Shown: positions 26,861 to 40,900 of the stretch, in pieces | Layout: each line of letters begins with the position of its first letter | Position numbering within the stretch: the first letter of the stretch is position 1 | DNA from: Malassezia japonica | Lineage: Eukaryota > Basidiomycota > Malasseziomycetes > Malasseziales > Malasseziaceae | DNA length: 64,000 bases | Direction of reading: 5' to 3' | NCBI RefSeq assembly: GCF_029542785.1 | Contig: NC_083374.1 | Coordinates: 186,001-250,000 of the forward strand | Notes under the pieces: model-generated | What the model was told of the DNA's origin: nothing | The model's input: only the letters and a program-made list of their open reading frames with translations | Database searches by the model: none | Position numbers and translations under genes: made by a program

Positions 26861-28966
26861 ATGAGTTCTTCGCGTCCGTACACGCCGGACTCTATCTCAT
26901 CCAACAACACGCAGTTTGTCGACGCGCCGTCGGAGCCGGTAAGCGAGCCGCAGGCTGCTCCCCCGATCGTCGGCTCGCTCTCTTCTGGTGGCGCTGCTAC
27001 GACAGAAGGCGTGGCGCCTGCTCGCCGTCCTTCGTTCCTGCAGAACCTGCACCTCCCGGGACCGCACCACGCGCATGGATCGCACGCGCCGTTCGATCCG
27101 TACAAGCCGGTCGAGCCTTCGTCGCCGTGGTCGCATGCCACCGAGGGTGACTCGGCCGCACACCGTCCCTCGGCGCAGGAGAGCCTGAGGGAGGAGGTCT
27201 CGTCGATGTTTGGCGTTTCGGGACCCCGGCCTTCCAAGGATGTGCACCACGGCAACATTCACATGACCAAGGAGGAGCTCGAGCGGAGCGGCTATGGTTA
27301 CGATGCCGTGCGCGGTGGTATGGGCATTCCTGAGGCCCAGGGCTTTGACATTGACGAGGAAAACGACGTCACTGCCAGCAACAGCTGGAACAACAAGTAT
27401 GCATCTCCCAACGACCCCGAGGCCAAGCCCACTTCGCACGGACAGAGTGACGATGCTGAGAAGGAAGTTCCCACGGCGTCGCCTGCGCAAGAGACGCCTG
27501 CGCAGGGCACGTCCGAGGAGGCAAAGACGGCCGACGAAAAGCCCGATCACATCCTGGTCAAGTGGGATGGCGAGGATGACCGCGAGCACAACATGCAGAT
27601 GTCGTTCAGCTTCCGCCTGTACCTCACGGTCATGGGTGGTCTGATGACGCTCGCCTCGACCTTTGCTTCGTCTGCCCCCTCTTTCGCCATCCCTGGCGTT
27701 ATGGAGGAGTTCCATGTCAAGGAGGAGGTCGCCAAGGCGGCCGTGTTCCTGTTCGTCGGTGGCTACTGCTTTGCCCCGCTGATCTGGGCGCCGCTGTCGG
27801 AGATGTTTGGCCGTCGCCCCACGTTTATTGCTAGCATGATCGGTTTCTTTGCATTCAACATGGGCTGTGCATTCTGCAAGAACATTGGCTCGCTAATTGT
27901 TTTCCGTATTCTTGCGGGTGCTTTTGGCTCGGCTCCTCTGTCGAACGTTGCGCCGATGATTGGTGGTCTCTTCTCGTTCAAGTACCTTACCGCCGGTATT
28001 GTGCTGTTTGCCATTGCGCCCATGTCTGGTCCGTGTCTTGGCCCTATTGTCGGTGGTTACATCTACGAGTCGGGTGCGTCGTGGCGCTGGGTGTACCGTG
28101 TGTGCTCTGCTGTGGCCTTCTTCTTCGTGCTGATCGCGGTCTTTACTATCCCTGAGACGCTCGATGCTCTGCGTCTCAAGATGAAGGCGCAGCGTCTGCG
28201 TAAGGAGACGGGCGACAACCGCTACGTGGCCCCCATCGAGATCCGTGAGAAGCTGAACCCCCTCCAGCTTGCCAAGGCCGTGCTCCTGAAACCCATTAAG
28301 CTCTTCTTCCTGGAGCCGATGCTTATCGCTGTGACGCTCTACATCTCGTTCGTGTACGGCACGCTGTACCTGCTCTTTGATGCCTACCCCGTGGTCTTTA
28401 TGGAGATTCACGGCCTGAGGCCCGGCGCTGTGGGCCTAGTCTTCCTGGGCTACTTTGTGGGCTCACTGGTGGGTGCTGCGTACGCGATCCTCGTCGACAA
28501 CCGTCACTACATCAAAAAGCTTCAGGAGAATGGCGGCAAGCCTCCGGCGCCCGAGATCCGCCTCGGTATGGCCATGTTCGGTGCGCCTCTGCTGGTTATT
28601 TCGCTGTTCTGGTTCGCGTGGACTTCGTACAAGTCCATCTCCTACTGGTCGCCCCTGGTCGCGGGTGGTATGTTTGGCTGTGCGATGTACACCATTTTCC
28701 TTGGCCTGATGGTGTACATGACCGAGGTCTACCTCTTCAGCGCCGCGAGTGCCATTGCTGCCAACACTGTCGTCCGTTCCGCGTTCGGTGTTGGTTTCCC
28801 TATGTTTGGTACGGGCATGTACCACAACCTGGGCCCGCAATGGGCCACGACGATTCTCGCGTTCATTGCGCTTGCCATGTTCCCCATTCCCTTCATCCTG
28901 GTCAAGTACGGTAAGAAGCTCCGTGGCATGTCCAAGTTCGCACAGACCATGGACCACGCCAAGTAA
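26861..28966 (+). CDS. MFS drug:H+ antiporter (DHA1-like)
   Basis: A single exon of 701 residues. The first 240 residues are hydrophilic and probably cytosolic. Then come twelve predicted membrane helices, beginning FRLYLTVMGGLMTLASTFAS. Motif A after helix 2 reads WAPLSEMFGRRPTF, and the antiporter motif C region reads IAPMSGPCLGPIVGGYIYES. The pattern ASTFASSAPSFAIPGVMEEF fits the 12-helix DHA1 group (polyamine and multidrug exporters such as Tpo and Flu1). Substrate cannot be read from sequence. The codon choice is less GC3-extreme than in neighbours (many GGT, GCT), as seen in well-expressed genes here. Confidence 0.88.
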   Translation: MSSSRPYTPDSISSNNTQFVDAPSEPVSEPQAAPPIVGSLSSGGAATTEGVAPARRPSFLQNLHLPGPHHAHGSHAPFDPYKPVEPSSPWSHATEGDSAAHRPSAQESLREEVSSMFGVSGPRPSKDVHHGNIHMTKEELERSGYGYDAVRGGMGIPEAQGFDIDEENDVTASNSWNNKYASPNDPEAKPTSHGQSDDAEKEVPTASPAQETPAQGTSEEAKTADEKPDHILVKWDGEDDREHNMQMSFSFRLYLTVMGGLMTLASTFASSAPSFAIPGVMEEFHVKEEVAKAAVFLFVGGYCFAPLIWAPLSEMFGRRPTFIASMIGFFAFNMGCAFCKNIGSLIVFRILAGAFGSAPLSNVAPMIGGLFSFKYLTAGIVLFAIAPMSGPCLGPIVGGYIYESGASWRWVYRVCSAVAFFFVLIAVFTIPETLDALRLKMKAQRLRKETGDNRYVAPIEIREKLNPLQLAKAVLLKPIKLFFLEPMLIAVTLYISFVYGTLYLLFDAYPVVFMEIHGLRPGAVGLVFLGYFVGSLVGAAYAILVDNRHYIKKLQENGGKPPAPEIRLGMAMFGAPLLVISLFWFAWTSYKSISYWSPLVAGGMFGCAMYTIFLGLMVYMTEVYLFSAASAIAANTVVRSAFGVGFPMFGTGMYHNLGPQWATTILAFIALAMFPIPFILVKYGKKLRGMSKFAQTMDHAK

Positions 28967-29058
28967 TCGCACCCACGCTTCTTCCGAAATGGGATGCGTC
29001 GCAAAGCGCGCAGGACAAGTCGCCAGTGTATATTAACAAGTTGATTAGCGCGACATCA

Positions 29059-31922
29059 TTATAGGATATTCTGCGTGAAATTTTGGTATTGGTCGTACAA
29101 GCGCGTAAACGCGCTGCCCGCCGAGCTGAGGATCAGGCGGTCGACAAATTCGTCGCATTGGGTCGCGGTGAGCGTCAGCTGGAAGCGGTCGCGCAGGTTG
29201 GCGGTCGCCATGTCGCCGAGCGCAAAGCACGGCAAATTCGACTCCTTCTGCATCAGCTCAACAAGCATGATGAAGCGCTCGGCGTGCTTGCGCACGTCGC
29301 GGAATCCCTGGCGCATGAGCATCTTGAACTCCTGGAAGCCCTCCGAGTCCATCCCGCCGAGGATCTCGATATAGTCACGTGGCAGCTTGAACGGCGCGGC
29401 TTCAAAGCCGACGCCGCCCGGGGAGATGCCGAGCATGAAGCCAAAGTCGATGTGGATGAGGTGTCCCTCGGTGTCGACGAGGATATTGCCATTGTGGCGG
29501 TCCTTGATCTGGAGGAGGTACGACGCGATGGCATAGCCCGCGAGCGACTCGGTAAAGTGGCGGCGCGCGCGCCGGAAGCGCTGCGAGTGCGGCTCGCCAA
29601 AGGTCTGGACAAAGTGGTCGTAGAGCGAGTAGGTGGCGATCGGGTTGCCGTCCATCTGACGCGCGTACGCGTCCTTCTTGATCGAGTGGATGGAAATCGC
29701 GTCGGTGATCGTCTCGATCAGGCCCGCGTCCTCGTTCAGGACGACAATCCTAAAGTAGTGGACCCAGCAGCGCGAGCCGCAGTCCTGCCAGACGCGGCGG
29801 AACTCGTTGATGAGCTGCACGGCAAACTGCTCTTGGCGCAGGTCTGCGCCGGTCTTGACAATCACCGAGAACAGGTCCCAGGTCGGCAGGTGGCCGTACG
29901 GCGACGAGGCGCGGATGCGCTCGCGCTTGGCGGTCCACGACTCGCGGAAGTACGCCGCGGAGGGATCGTCCTTGTTGACTGCGCGCAGCACCGCGGTCTC
30001 GTCTTCGGCCGCGAGCTGGTTCGGCTTCTGGCGGCCAAAGAACTGTCCGCCCTTTTTCATGCGCTCCATGCGCTGTTCCTCGAGCGCCGCCATCTCGTCC
30101 ATGATACGCTGCCGGATCTTTTCCGTGTCTGCCGAGTACACCTTGGTCGCGCTCGGCGTCGCGGCCGGCGCGGGCGCCTCGGGCTCCGGCGCGGGCGTCC
30201 CGACGATCCAGCTGCTCCAGCTCTGCGGCGCGGGCGTCGCGGGCGTGTGTGTCATGACGTTCTGGCTCGTGTTCGCGTTGCTGTTGAGCTGCGCAAGCAT
30301 CACGGCGGCGGTGCGCATGCGCTGCGCATACTCCTCGAGGGTAAAATCGCCGCGCGTCGCCGGTGTGCTTTCGCTCGCGCTGTGCGCCCACGCGGCCGAG
30401 TCGAGCGTGTGGTTCTTTTCACCGATGCCCCCGTCCTCGTCGCGCTCCGCGCCAAACGCCGCGAGGTCCGAGCCGTACATTTGCTCGGTCAGGTCCATCT
30501 CCTCCGGCCGCGGCTGCGGCGTGAGTGGCGTCGCGGGGCGCATGTCGGGGGTATCCGGCGCCGACGACGCCTCGGCCTGCGCGAGGAACAGCGGCGCGAT
30601 CGGTGTACTGCTCGACTTGAGGCCGAGGAGGCGCTGGAGCAGTTCGCGGTTGTAGCGGCGCTCGGGGTCAAAGTCGAGGTCGTTGCGCAGCACCTCGACG
30701 TGCAAGAGGTACGGCACGCGGTCCGCCGAGTTGAGCACCACGGCCTCGCTCGCACTGATGCGCACGACGCGGTGGTGGCGCTCCGCGTGCCCGGCATGGT
30801 CGTCGGCCGTGCCGCTGCACCACGTCGGGAAGCACACTTCGGTCGGCAGCGTGTGGTTCAGCGCGGTGAGCTCGGCGCGCAGTGCCGACAGGCGCGCGAG
30901 CTTCGGCAACGGCTGCAGGCGCGCGGCAATGTCCTGCAGGGCCTGGAGGAACTGCGTCGCGGTGCGCCCATAGTGCGAGCGCAGGTACTGCCGCTTGGCC
31001 GCGGCGCTATAGCTGCTTGCATCGAGCCTCGCATCGCTCGCCCCCACGTCGTTCGTCGACGCAATGGCGCGGGGCGCGTCGGCGTGCGCGCTCAGCTCCG
31101 GGACGGACGCAGAGCTGATGCGCGAAAGGCGCATCGCGAGCTGCGCCTCTTCGTTCTGGCCGAACGCGTCGCGGATCGGATCCGGCTCGGACCGCTTGGG
31201 CTTGGGCTTGGGCTTGGGCTCTTGCGGGGCCTCGGTAGGCACCGGCAGTGCCATGGGCTCTTGTGGGCCATCGTCGTCGTCGGCGGGCGTCGGCTTCGCG
31301 TCGCTCTCGTGCGGCCGTCGGCCCTGCTGCAAGGCGACCCCCCCCCCGTATGCTGCGAGCTCTGGGCACCCGATGCCCGCGAGTCCGGCGCCGATCCCAA
31401 CAAGACAGCTGCGTGCATTGTTGGGCAGCACCTTTTTGCGTGTCTCGAACACAGGAAGGAACTTTTGGAGGAGCGAGCGGGGCGGGCGCCCGACCGGCTC
31501 TGGATCCTCAAACAGGATGCGCTGGCACCGGTTGTACACGCGCTGGCACGTCCGAAACGCCGGCGAGGTCGGCTCCGAGGCGAGGTCCGCGAGCTGTGCC
31601 TGGATGTACCACAGCGTGATGAGCGCCGTGTGCACGTCCTCCTCGCAGCGGCGCAGAATAAAGCACTCGAGTGCGCGCGACTCGCTCGGCTTGGTTACGA
31701 GCAAATGACTGCGTTAGACGCGCCACGTACCAGTACTGGGGCCAGTAGAATTCCACCTCTTCTGGGGTAAAGTCGGTGCACAGCTTCGAGATGAGGTAGT
31801 AGGTAATCCCGACATGGTCTGAATACGTCCGCAAGCTGTGTGAGCCTCGACACCTACTAAGAGAGCGCCAAGTGCGGCGAAAAGTAGTCGCTGTTGAACA
31901 GGCGCAGCAGCAGACTCGCCAT
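29059..31922 (-). CDS. PIK1: Phosphatidylinositol 4-kinase, PI4K-beta/Pik1 type
   Basis: Three exons (31858-31922, 31731-31835, 29059-31708) give 939 residues; both introns are 22 nt. The N-terminal exons encode the lipid kinase unique domain: MASLLLRLFNSDYFSPHLAL, SYLRTYSDHVGITYYLISKL and FTPEEVEFYWPQYCHLLVTK. A long variable region follows. The kinase domain is at the C-terminus with FSVIVKTGADLRQEQFAVQL, the catalytic loop KDRHNGNILVDTEGHLIHID and FGFMLGISPGG. Pik1 makes PI4P at the Golgi and nucleus for secretion. Its start is 74 bp from the TRA1 start, with CACGTG in between. Confidence 0.94.
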
Positions 31923-31996
31923 GGCGCCGTGGTGGCCGCTGGGCGGGTTTGTCCACGTGACTTGTCCTTGTCGCGACGACGACCGGCGGTTGAAGA
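31923..31996. promoter_or_regulatory. 74-bp divergent promoter PIK1/TRA1 with E-box
   Basis: Only 74 bases lie between the two start codons. CACGTGAC occurs at 31954-31961, near the midpoint. Confidence 0.55.
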
Positions 31997-34900
31997 ATGG
32001 TAGCTGAAGCCGCGCGGCCGGCGAATCCGCCGGACCCCGCCGCGTTCGCGAAGCGGCTCGCGGATACCTCGCTGGATCTGCGGGCCAAGGCCGCGGTCGT
32101 CGCGGAAGTGCGCGAAATGATCGAAGTATTTGTGAACGTCGACTACGCGCACTTTCTCAATACGGTCCTGCCGGTCCAGATGGACCTGCTGGAGAATACG
32201 CCGTGTGCATTTGTCTCGGATGCGCCCGAGCAACGCCTGCGTCACGGCATCATCGAAACGATCTACCGCTACCCCCAGCACGAAGCGGTACGGACGCACG
32301 CGGAGCGCTTGATGCGGGTCATGCTCCGCGCGGTCCAGGAGGACAACGAGGAGAACGCCACGGTCGCGTTCAAAGTTATTATTGACTTGCACCGCTCGTT
32401 CAAGGCCGTGCTGCAGCCCCAGGTGCAGCCGTTCCTCGAGCTCGTGCAGAAACTCTACTTGAATATGCGGACGGCCGTTGCGGAGGCGTTTGGCACCGAG
32501 CGCACCCCGGGCAAGGCTGCCTCGCCGCCGGCCGGCGAGTCGGCGAGCGACCTCTCGCTGAGCGAGACGTCCGGCGACGTGTCGACCGGCTCGCAGGCCG
32601 CGCCGCGCCCGCTCCTCAAAAGCTCGGCCTCGTTCAAGGTGCTCACCGAATGCCCGATCGCGATTGTGCTCATCTTCCAGACGTATCGGAACGTGGTCAA
32701 CTCGAGCATCAACGTGTTTGTGCCACTGATCTTTGAGCACTGCCTCATGCTCCAGGCGCTGCCCCAGCAGCAGGCACACGAAGCGGCGCGCCAGCGGGGC
32801 GAAATCTTTGTGGGCGTCGCTCCGGGCATCAAGAATCGGGGACTGTTTAACGATATGGTCACGGCACAGGTCAAGACCATGTCGTTCCTCGCCTACGTGC
32901 TCCGCGGGAGCGCGCCGATCGTGCGGCAGTACGTGCAGCTGCTGCCGGAAGTCAACGTCCGCCTCCTCAAGGACTGTCCCCCGGAGAATGCCGTGACGCG
33001 CAAGGAGCTGCTCGTCGCCACGCGCCACATTCTCTCGACCGACTTTCGCGAGCACTTTGTGGGGCAGATTGACACGCTCCTCGACGAGCGGGTCTTGCTC
33101 GGCACCGGCGTCACGACGCGCGAGCTGCAGCGCCCGCTCGTCGTGAGCATGCTCGCGGATCTCATGCACCACGTCCGCTCCAAGCTCACCACCGAGCAGA
33201 TCGTGCGTGTGATCAACCTGCATGCGCAGCTCTTGCACGACCCGACGCTCGCGCCGAGCATCCAGACGATGTGCGTCAAGCTCTTGCTGAATCTGGTCGA
33301 GACGATCGTGCTGAACCATGCCGACCGCTCGGTGCCGATGCTCCGGGGCATCTTTGCGACGTTCCTCGCAAAGCTCCCGGAGCTCCACCGCCTCGGCCAG
33401 GATCTGCAGGCGCTGCGCAAGATGGGCTGCGGCGCGCCGGAGAGCGACGAGGAGCGCAAGACGCTCGTCAAGGAGGAGGAGGAGGACGAGGCGGCGCCGC
33501 CGGCGGACGCCGACTCGGACCGCGCCGCGATGGACGCGGTGCGCATCGAGCAGACCAAGGCGATCCAGTCGGCAGTCGCAGTGCTAGAAAACGTGTCGGA
33601 CCCGCTGAAGAATGCGCGCTTCCTCTTCCGCAACCTGCTCTTTGGCTTCAAGACGCTGATCACCGTGCTGAAGCACCGCAACGTCGCGGAGCCGGACGGG
33701 CAGGTGATGGGCGAGGTGTTTGTCGGCGGTGTGCGCTGCTGCCTCTTGCAGTCGCACCGCGACGGGCGCGAGGAGAAGGACATGATTGATCTCTTCACCA
33801 ACATCTTTATCGATCTGCAGCCCGAGACCTTCCACGAGGTCTTTTCGACGCACCTTCCTTTCCTCTTTGACGAGATTTTGAATGCCCCGGTGCTCTTGGG
33901 CATTCCGCAAAATTTGCTCTCGAACGATGCCGTGTCGAAGCTCTTTGTCGAGATCCTGCTCAAGTTCCTCGTGAGCCGCCTGGAAGACCTGGGCACGGAC
34001 GACAAGAAGCACGCCTCGGTGCTCCTCCGCCTCTTCAAGATGGCGTTCATGGCCGTGACCATCTTCCCGGAGGAGAACGAAGTGATGCTCCAGCCGCATC
34101 TCACGCACCTCATCATGCACTCGCTCAAGTGCGCGAGCAAGGCCGAGGAGCCGACCAACTATTTCCTGCTCCTCCGCGCGCTCTTCCGCAGCATCGGTGG
34201 CGGGCGCTTCGAGCTCTTGTACAAGGACGTGCTTCCGCTGCTCCCGGTACTCCTCGAGAAGCTCAACCTGCTCCTCGACGCCGCGGAGCCGTCGAAGCGC
34301 GAGGTGTTTGTCGACCTGTGCCTGACGGTGCCGGTGCGCCTCAGCGTTTTGCTGCCGTACCTCGACCAGCTCATGCACCCGCTCGTCCTTGCGCTGCAGT
34401 CATCCTCGGACCTCGTCAGCCAGGGCCTGCGCACGCTCGAGCTGTGCATCGATAACCTGACGCAAGAGTTCCTGGATCCCATCATGCAGCCGTACATCCA
34501 GGACATTATGGCTGCGCTCTGGACGCATCTCAAGCCGCTGCCGCACAACCACCAGCACTCGCACACGACAATGCGCATCCTCGGCAAGCTCGGCGGACGG
34601 AACCGCCGCTTTTTGCAGCAGCCGCCGCAGCTGTCGTACCACGCCGAGGCCACGCCGACGATCATGCTCAACATCAACGGCACAAAGCAGGAGCTTGCGC
34701 TTCTGCCAGTGATCGACACGGCGATGCGCAACAAGGATCTGCACCGCGAGTCGTTCGACGTGCTGACCGCCGCCGCCGCAGTGCTCATCCGCCAAGGCGC
34801 GACGGACAGCGAGCAGCGCCCGGTACTCCGCCGGGTGCTCGTCGGCATCTTCCGCCTCGCATCACACAAGGAGATGTACGAGGACGTGAAGGCATACCTG

Positions 34901-37900
34901 CTTGGTGCTTATATGCACGCGCTCCGGAGCGAGACGCACCGCGAGGTGCCGCTGCGCCAGGCTGCTGGGCAGCGCCACCTGCTGCCCCTTACGCTCGTGA
35001 TGCTCGAGGCGATGGCGCGTGCGGTCGACGGCATCGACATGAAAGGCGCGACACCGCACATTGATATCCTCCTCGCGATCGTACGCAGCTTCCTGGACGC
35101 GTGCGACGCGGCGCCGAACGCACGCCCCGGCCTCGGGCCGACAATCATGCATGCGCTTGCGTCCGCGTTCTGCTCGCTGTGCTACGAGCAGCACTGGCAC
35201 CGCCGCCTCGGCGGCTGGATCGGTATCGACACGCTGATCCGCAAGGCGGACCTCGGCGCGCCGTGGGTCGCCGACCATCAGCTGGAGATTGTGCGTGCGC
35301 TGCTGTACATGCTCAAGGACATGCCGAGCGATCCTCCCAGCGAGATTGCGCGGATCAACGACACGCTCTACTATGTCCTCGAGCAGGCCTACGGCGAGGC
35401 GCCCAAGGCACGTGGCGACGCCCAAGACGACGGCCGCCACCCCTACGGCGAACGTGCGTCGCACCTTCCTCTGCTGGTCGGCATCCTGATTCCCGAGCTG
35501 TCGTGCGCGAACGAGATTGCGCGGCACACGACGCAGCACACGCTCGAGCTCCTGGCGCGCCTCAAGTCGTGCACGGTGACGGACCTGCTTGCGCCGCAGC
35601 GCGATCGTCTCTTGCTGCCCATCTTTACCAAGCCGCTGCGTGCGCTGCCGTTTGGTATGCAGATCGGGCACATTGATGCGATCACGTACACGCTGCAGCT
35701 GCCGCAGCCGCTGCCCGAGTTCAACGAGGAGCTCTTCCGCGTGCTTACCGAGGCGCTTGCGTTGGCCGATGCCGACGACCAGGCGCTGATCGGGCGCACG
35801 ACGCTCTACAAGAACGTCATTGCGGTGACCAAGCTGCGTGTCGTTGCGATCCGCTTGCTTGCCGCCGCGATGCACTGTTCCGAGTTCCTCGCGCCGGAGC
35901 ACGTCTCGATGCGCATGCGCATCATCAGCGTGTACTTCAAGTGCCTCTACTCGCAGTCGGAGGAGGTCGTGCAAGTCGCGTACGACAGCCTCAAGGCGAC
36001 ACTCGCGCAGCAGAGCAAGCTGCCCAAGGACCTCTTGCGCAGCGGTCTGCAGCCGATCCTGATGACGCTCGCGGACCGCAACCGCCTCACGACGGCAGGC
36101 CTCGACGGCCTGGCGCGCCTCTTGCAGCTGCTCACGAACTACTTCAAGGTGGAGATCGGCATGAAGCTCTTGGATCACCTGACGAGTCTTGCGGATCCCG
36201 CGATGCTGCGTCGTGCCGCCGGCGGCTCGCTCGAGACGCACGAGCAGCTCAAGACGCTCGCGGCGATCGTGCACGTCTTCCACCTGCTGCCGGACACGGC
36301 CTACCAGTTCCTGCCGCGGCTGCCGATGTACGTCGCAGAGATCGAGCTGCACTTGAAGCGTGTCGGTCCCACGCCGTTCACAGAAACGCTCGTGCTGTAT
36401 CTTGACCGCTTTGCGGAGCACTCGATCCGCTTCTTCTTCGAGTCGGACCGCGTGTGCAACCCGAAGCTGTTCCGCCTGCTCAAGCTCGCGCTCGCCTCGC
36501 CCAAGGGCGGTGCACTGCGTACCGAGCTCAGCGAAAAGTACGAGCGCTACCTGATGCCGCTCCTGGCGGACGCGGGCAACCTCGCCAAGGTGCTTGCCGC
36601 GCTCCACCTCCTCCAGCAGCTCGTCGCGCATGACGACAAGTGGATGGTGGCGCACCCCGCGGTGCCCGCGCGCCTTCTCGCGCTGTGGAACACGCCGGAG
36701 ATGTACGCGCAGCGCCGCGCCGAGGCCGACGTGCTGTACGCGCAAGGCGAGTCGACCTTTGTCTTCCTCGACCTCTTCCACGCGACGCTTCGGCACGAGG
36801 CGCAGCTCGATACCTACTTTGCGCCCCTCGACCTGTACACCTTCCACCACACGCGCGACCTCACGCCGCACACGCGCTTTGTGTACGAGCACGTGTGCAT
36901 TCACGGCTCGCTCGAGCTGAAACGCGACGTGCTGCAGCGTGCGGTGCGTCTCTTGAGCGATGCCTCGGTTCCGTTCGAGATCAAGACGCAGGCGTTGCGG
37001 GTGGTGGTGAACCCGATGCTCGTCGCGTCCTACTGGGAGGGCGCAGAAGGCGAGGCGGTGCTCACCACCGAGCTCGTGACGCTCGTCGCGAACGCGGTGT
37101 GGAAGCAGATCCAGGTGCCGGCTGCCGCCGAGCTGTTTGCGGATGACGCGCTGCGCATCGAGCTCCTGCAGATGTCGACGCACATCCTCAAGCACGGCGC
37201 CGAGATCCTCGCCGCGCAGGGCCAGATGAAGCTCGACGCGATCAAGTTCGGCTGGGCCTCGCTCTCCGCCGAGGACGTGACCGTGAAGCACTCGGCGTAC
37301 TGCTTCATTGCGCGTTTCCTGAGCGAGTTTGAGAGCCCGCTCAAGATCATCGGTCAGGTGTACATTGGCCTCTTGCGGCTGCACCAGAACGACGGGCGGG
37401 GGCTCGTGCGCAAGGCGCTCGACGTGCTTGTGCCCGCGCTCCCGAAGCGCGTCCCGGCCAAGGCCGGCCAGGTGCCGCTGTGGGTCAAGTGGACGAAGCG
37501 CACGCTCCTCGACGAGGGGCACAATGCGACGCAGCTCGGCGCGATCCTGCACCTCCTCGTGCGCTACCACGACCTCTTCTTTGCGTCGCGCGAAATGTTC
37601 GTGCCGCACATTGTCACGTCGCTCGCCAAGCTGGGGCTGGCGAGCAGCGCAAGCAATGAGTCGAAGAAGCTCGCGGTGGAGCTCGTGCAGCTCCTGTTCA
37701 AGTGGGACGCGTCCGATGAGGTGAGCGAGTCGCCGCGCAAGCGCCAGCGCACCTCGGCCACGACGCACGCCGAAGTTACGTCGTACGCGATGCCCGCGCA
37801 CCTGCGCGACATGACGGTCGGTTTCCTGGTGCGCTTCGTCTCGCTCTCCGTCGAGCCATATGCCAAGAACGAGGGCGCGCGCGACGCGTACAGCCTGCTC

Positions 37901-40900
37901 GAGCAGGCGTACAGCTCGCCGGCGTGGCGCTCGGTCCAGGTGCGCCTTGCGATCCTGCAGCGGGCCTTAATCCACACCGACGTCACCGAGCAGAACCTGG
38001 GGCCGATTGCCAATGCGCTCGCGACGCTCGATGTGATCTCACGCGAAAAGAGCGCGTCGTGGTTCCAGACGCACATTGCGCAGCTGCACAAGCTCCTCGA
38101 AAAGTCGCTTGGCTCGGACAAGCCTGCGTTGCTCGACGCGGCGCGCCCGGTGCTGGAGCGCATGTTTAGCGTGCTCCCGGCCGCGCCGCCGTCGGACGAG
38201 GAAAAGAGCGAGACGCCGAGCGACGAGCAGGCGGCCTTTTGCACGTTTGCAGAGGGCATCATCCAGGAGGGCTTCAAGAACGGCACGAACCTGTACAGCG
38301 TGCTTACCCTCCTCGCCGCATGGTCGCACGACCGCAAGGACGTGCTTGACCGCTACCTCGCGCAGCTGATCAAGCTTCTCACGAAGCTCACCAAGGAGCA
38401 CCTCGGCGCGGCACTTGCGCCGGGCGCCACCTCCCCGGCGCCACCCGCGAACGGCGCGGACCCCACGCTGAAGCTGCTCCTGATGGTACTCGAGCTGCTC
38501 AAGACACGCATCTCGCACCTCGGCGACCAGCGCCGCTGGTTCCTGAGCGCCGTCGTGCAGCTCGTCGAAAAGTCGCCGTCGGTCGAGCTGGGGCGTTTCT
38601 TGCTCAACACGATGCGCACCTGGGTCCTCGACGGATCTGAGCCTTTCCCGACGGTCAAGGAAAAGGCTGGCATCCTTATCAAGATGCTCTGCTTCGAGCA
38701 GCGCAGCGACCAGGCGCTCTTCCGCGACTTCCTCGACCTGATTCTCGCGATCTACAAGAGCCCGGCGCTGGTGCGCAGCGAGCTCACGGCGCGCCTCGAA
38801 AGCGCCTTCTTGCTCGGCTGCCGCCACCCCGACGCGCGTGTGCGTGGCGAGTTTATCACCATCTTTGACAAGACGCTCACGCGCTCGATCTCTGCACGCC
38901 TCCTGCACCTGCTCGGCTACCAGAGCTGGGAGTGCCTTGCGGACCACTACTGGCTGCACCAGGTGCTTGACTTGCTCCTTGCCGCGATCGATGGCACGCA
39001 GCCGTTGATCGCTGACAAGACCGACGAAGCGGCGGACGACGCCTTCCAGGCGCAGCTCGCCACCGGCACCGTGCAGGGTCTCCTTACCGCGCTGCGTACG
39101 CTGCAGTACAATGATGTGCAGGGCGCCAATGGGCTCTGGGTTAGCCTGTTCCCCGGCATCTGGCGCGCGACGCAGAAGCGGCACCAGGGCGACCTGAACC
39201 GCGCGCTGATCGGCTGCATGACGCGCGACTACATGATGCGCCAGGCGACCGCACGTCCGAACGTGGTGCAGTCGCTGCTGGACGGCGCGCTGCCTTGTGC
39301 GCCAAGCCTCGAGCTGCCGCCGCACGTTGTCAAGTACCTTGGCAAGACCTTCCAGGCGTGGTACACCTCTATGGAGCTGCTCCAAGGGCAGCTCGCGACG
39401 CTGCGCAGCGACGATGCCGTGCGCGAGGCGACGCAGGACGCAATTGCGGAGGTCTACGCTGAGCTGTCCGAGGCCGACTACTTCTACGGCCTGTGGCGCC
39501 GGCGCTGCATCTTCCCCGAGACGAATGCGGCGCTTGCGTGCGAGCAAAATGGCCTGTACGGCGACGCACAGATGCTGTATGAAGCTGCGCAAGTCAAGGG
39601 ACGCACGAGCGGTCTTCCGCTCACCGAGGCCGAGTACAACCTCTGGGACGACCACTGGGTCCTTTCGGCGCTCGAGCTGCAGCAGTGGGATATCCTCACG
39701 GACCTCGCAACGCTCGAGGGCAACGAGGACCTGTCGCTCGAGTGTGCGTGGCGCCTGTCTGACTGGACGGCGGACCGCGAGTCGCTCGAGCGCTCGGTGG
39801 AGTCGCTGGCGGGCACAGGCACGCCGCGCCGCAAGGTCTTTGAGGCGTATCTGTCGCTGCTCAAGTCGCAGGCCTCGCCGGACAAGCCCTCCGACTTTGG
39901 CCGCATCTGCGACGAGGCAATCCAGCTCACGCTGTACAAGTGGTACACGCTCCCGCCGCATGTCTCGCAGGCCCACGTGCCGCTCCTCGAGATCTTCCAG
40001 CAGTTTGTTGAGCTGCAAGAAGTGAGCACGGTCTTTGCGTCGCTCGCGCTTACGAATGCCAGCAACTTGAACCACCGCAGCACGGAGCTCAAGACGCTGA
40101 TGCAGACTTGGCGCGAGCGTCTGCCGAACCTCTGGGACGACATCAACGCGTGGAGCGACTTGGTCGCGTGGCGCCAGCACGTGTTCAGCTCGGTGAACAA
40201 GGCGTACCTCCCCTTGGTGCCGCTCATCCAGCGCACCGAAGGGCCGGGCTCGAGTACCAACTCGTACGCCTACCGCGGCTACCACGAAACTGCGTGGATC
40301 ATCAACCGGTTCGCGCATGTCGCCCGCAAGCACGGCCTCGACGACGTGTGTATCTCGTCTTTGACGAAGATCTACACGCTGCCGAACATTGAGATCCAGG
40401 AAGCCTTCCTCAAACTCCGGGAACAGGCGCGGTGCCACTATCACAACCCCAACGAGCTTACACAGGGGCTGAACGTGATCAACAACACCAACCTGATGTT
40501 CTTTGCCGCGGCGCAAAAGGCCGAGTTCTTCTCGTTGAAGGGCATGTTCCTTAACAAGCTTGGCATGAGCGACGAGGCGAACCAGGCGTTTGCGACGGCC
40601 ATCCAGATGGACCTCAATCTGCCCAAGTCGTGGACCGAGTGGGGCCGCTACAGCGACCGCCTCTTCCGCGAGAAGCCGACGGCGATGCACCTGGCCGCGA
40701 ACGCGATCAGCTGTTACCTGCAGGCTGCCGGCCTGTACAAGAACGCCAAGTCGCGCAAGATTCTTGTGCGCATCCTCTGGCTGTTGCACTGTGACGACGG
40801 CACCGGCGCGCTGTGGCAGGCCTGTGACAACTTTAACGGAGAGACACCGATCTGGTACTGGATCACGTTTATCCCGCAGTTGCTGCAGCTCCTTTCGCAC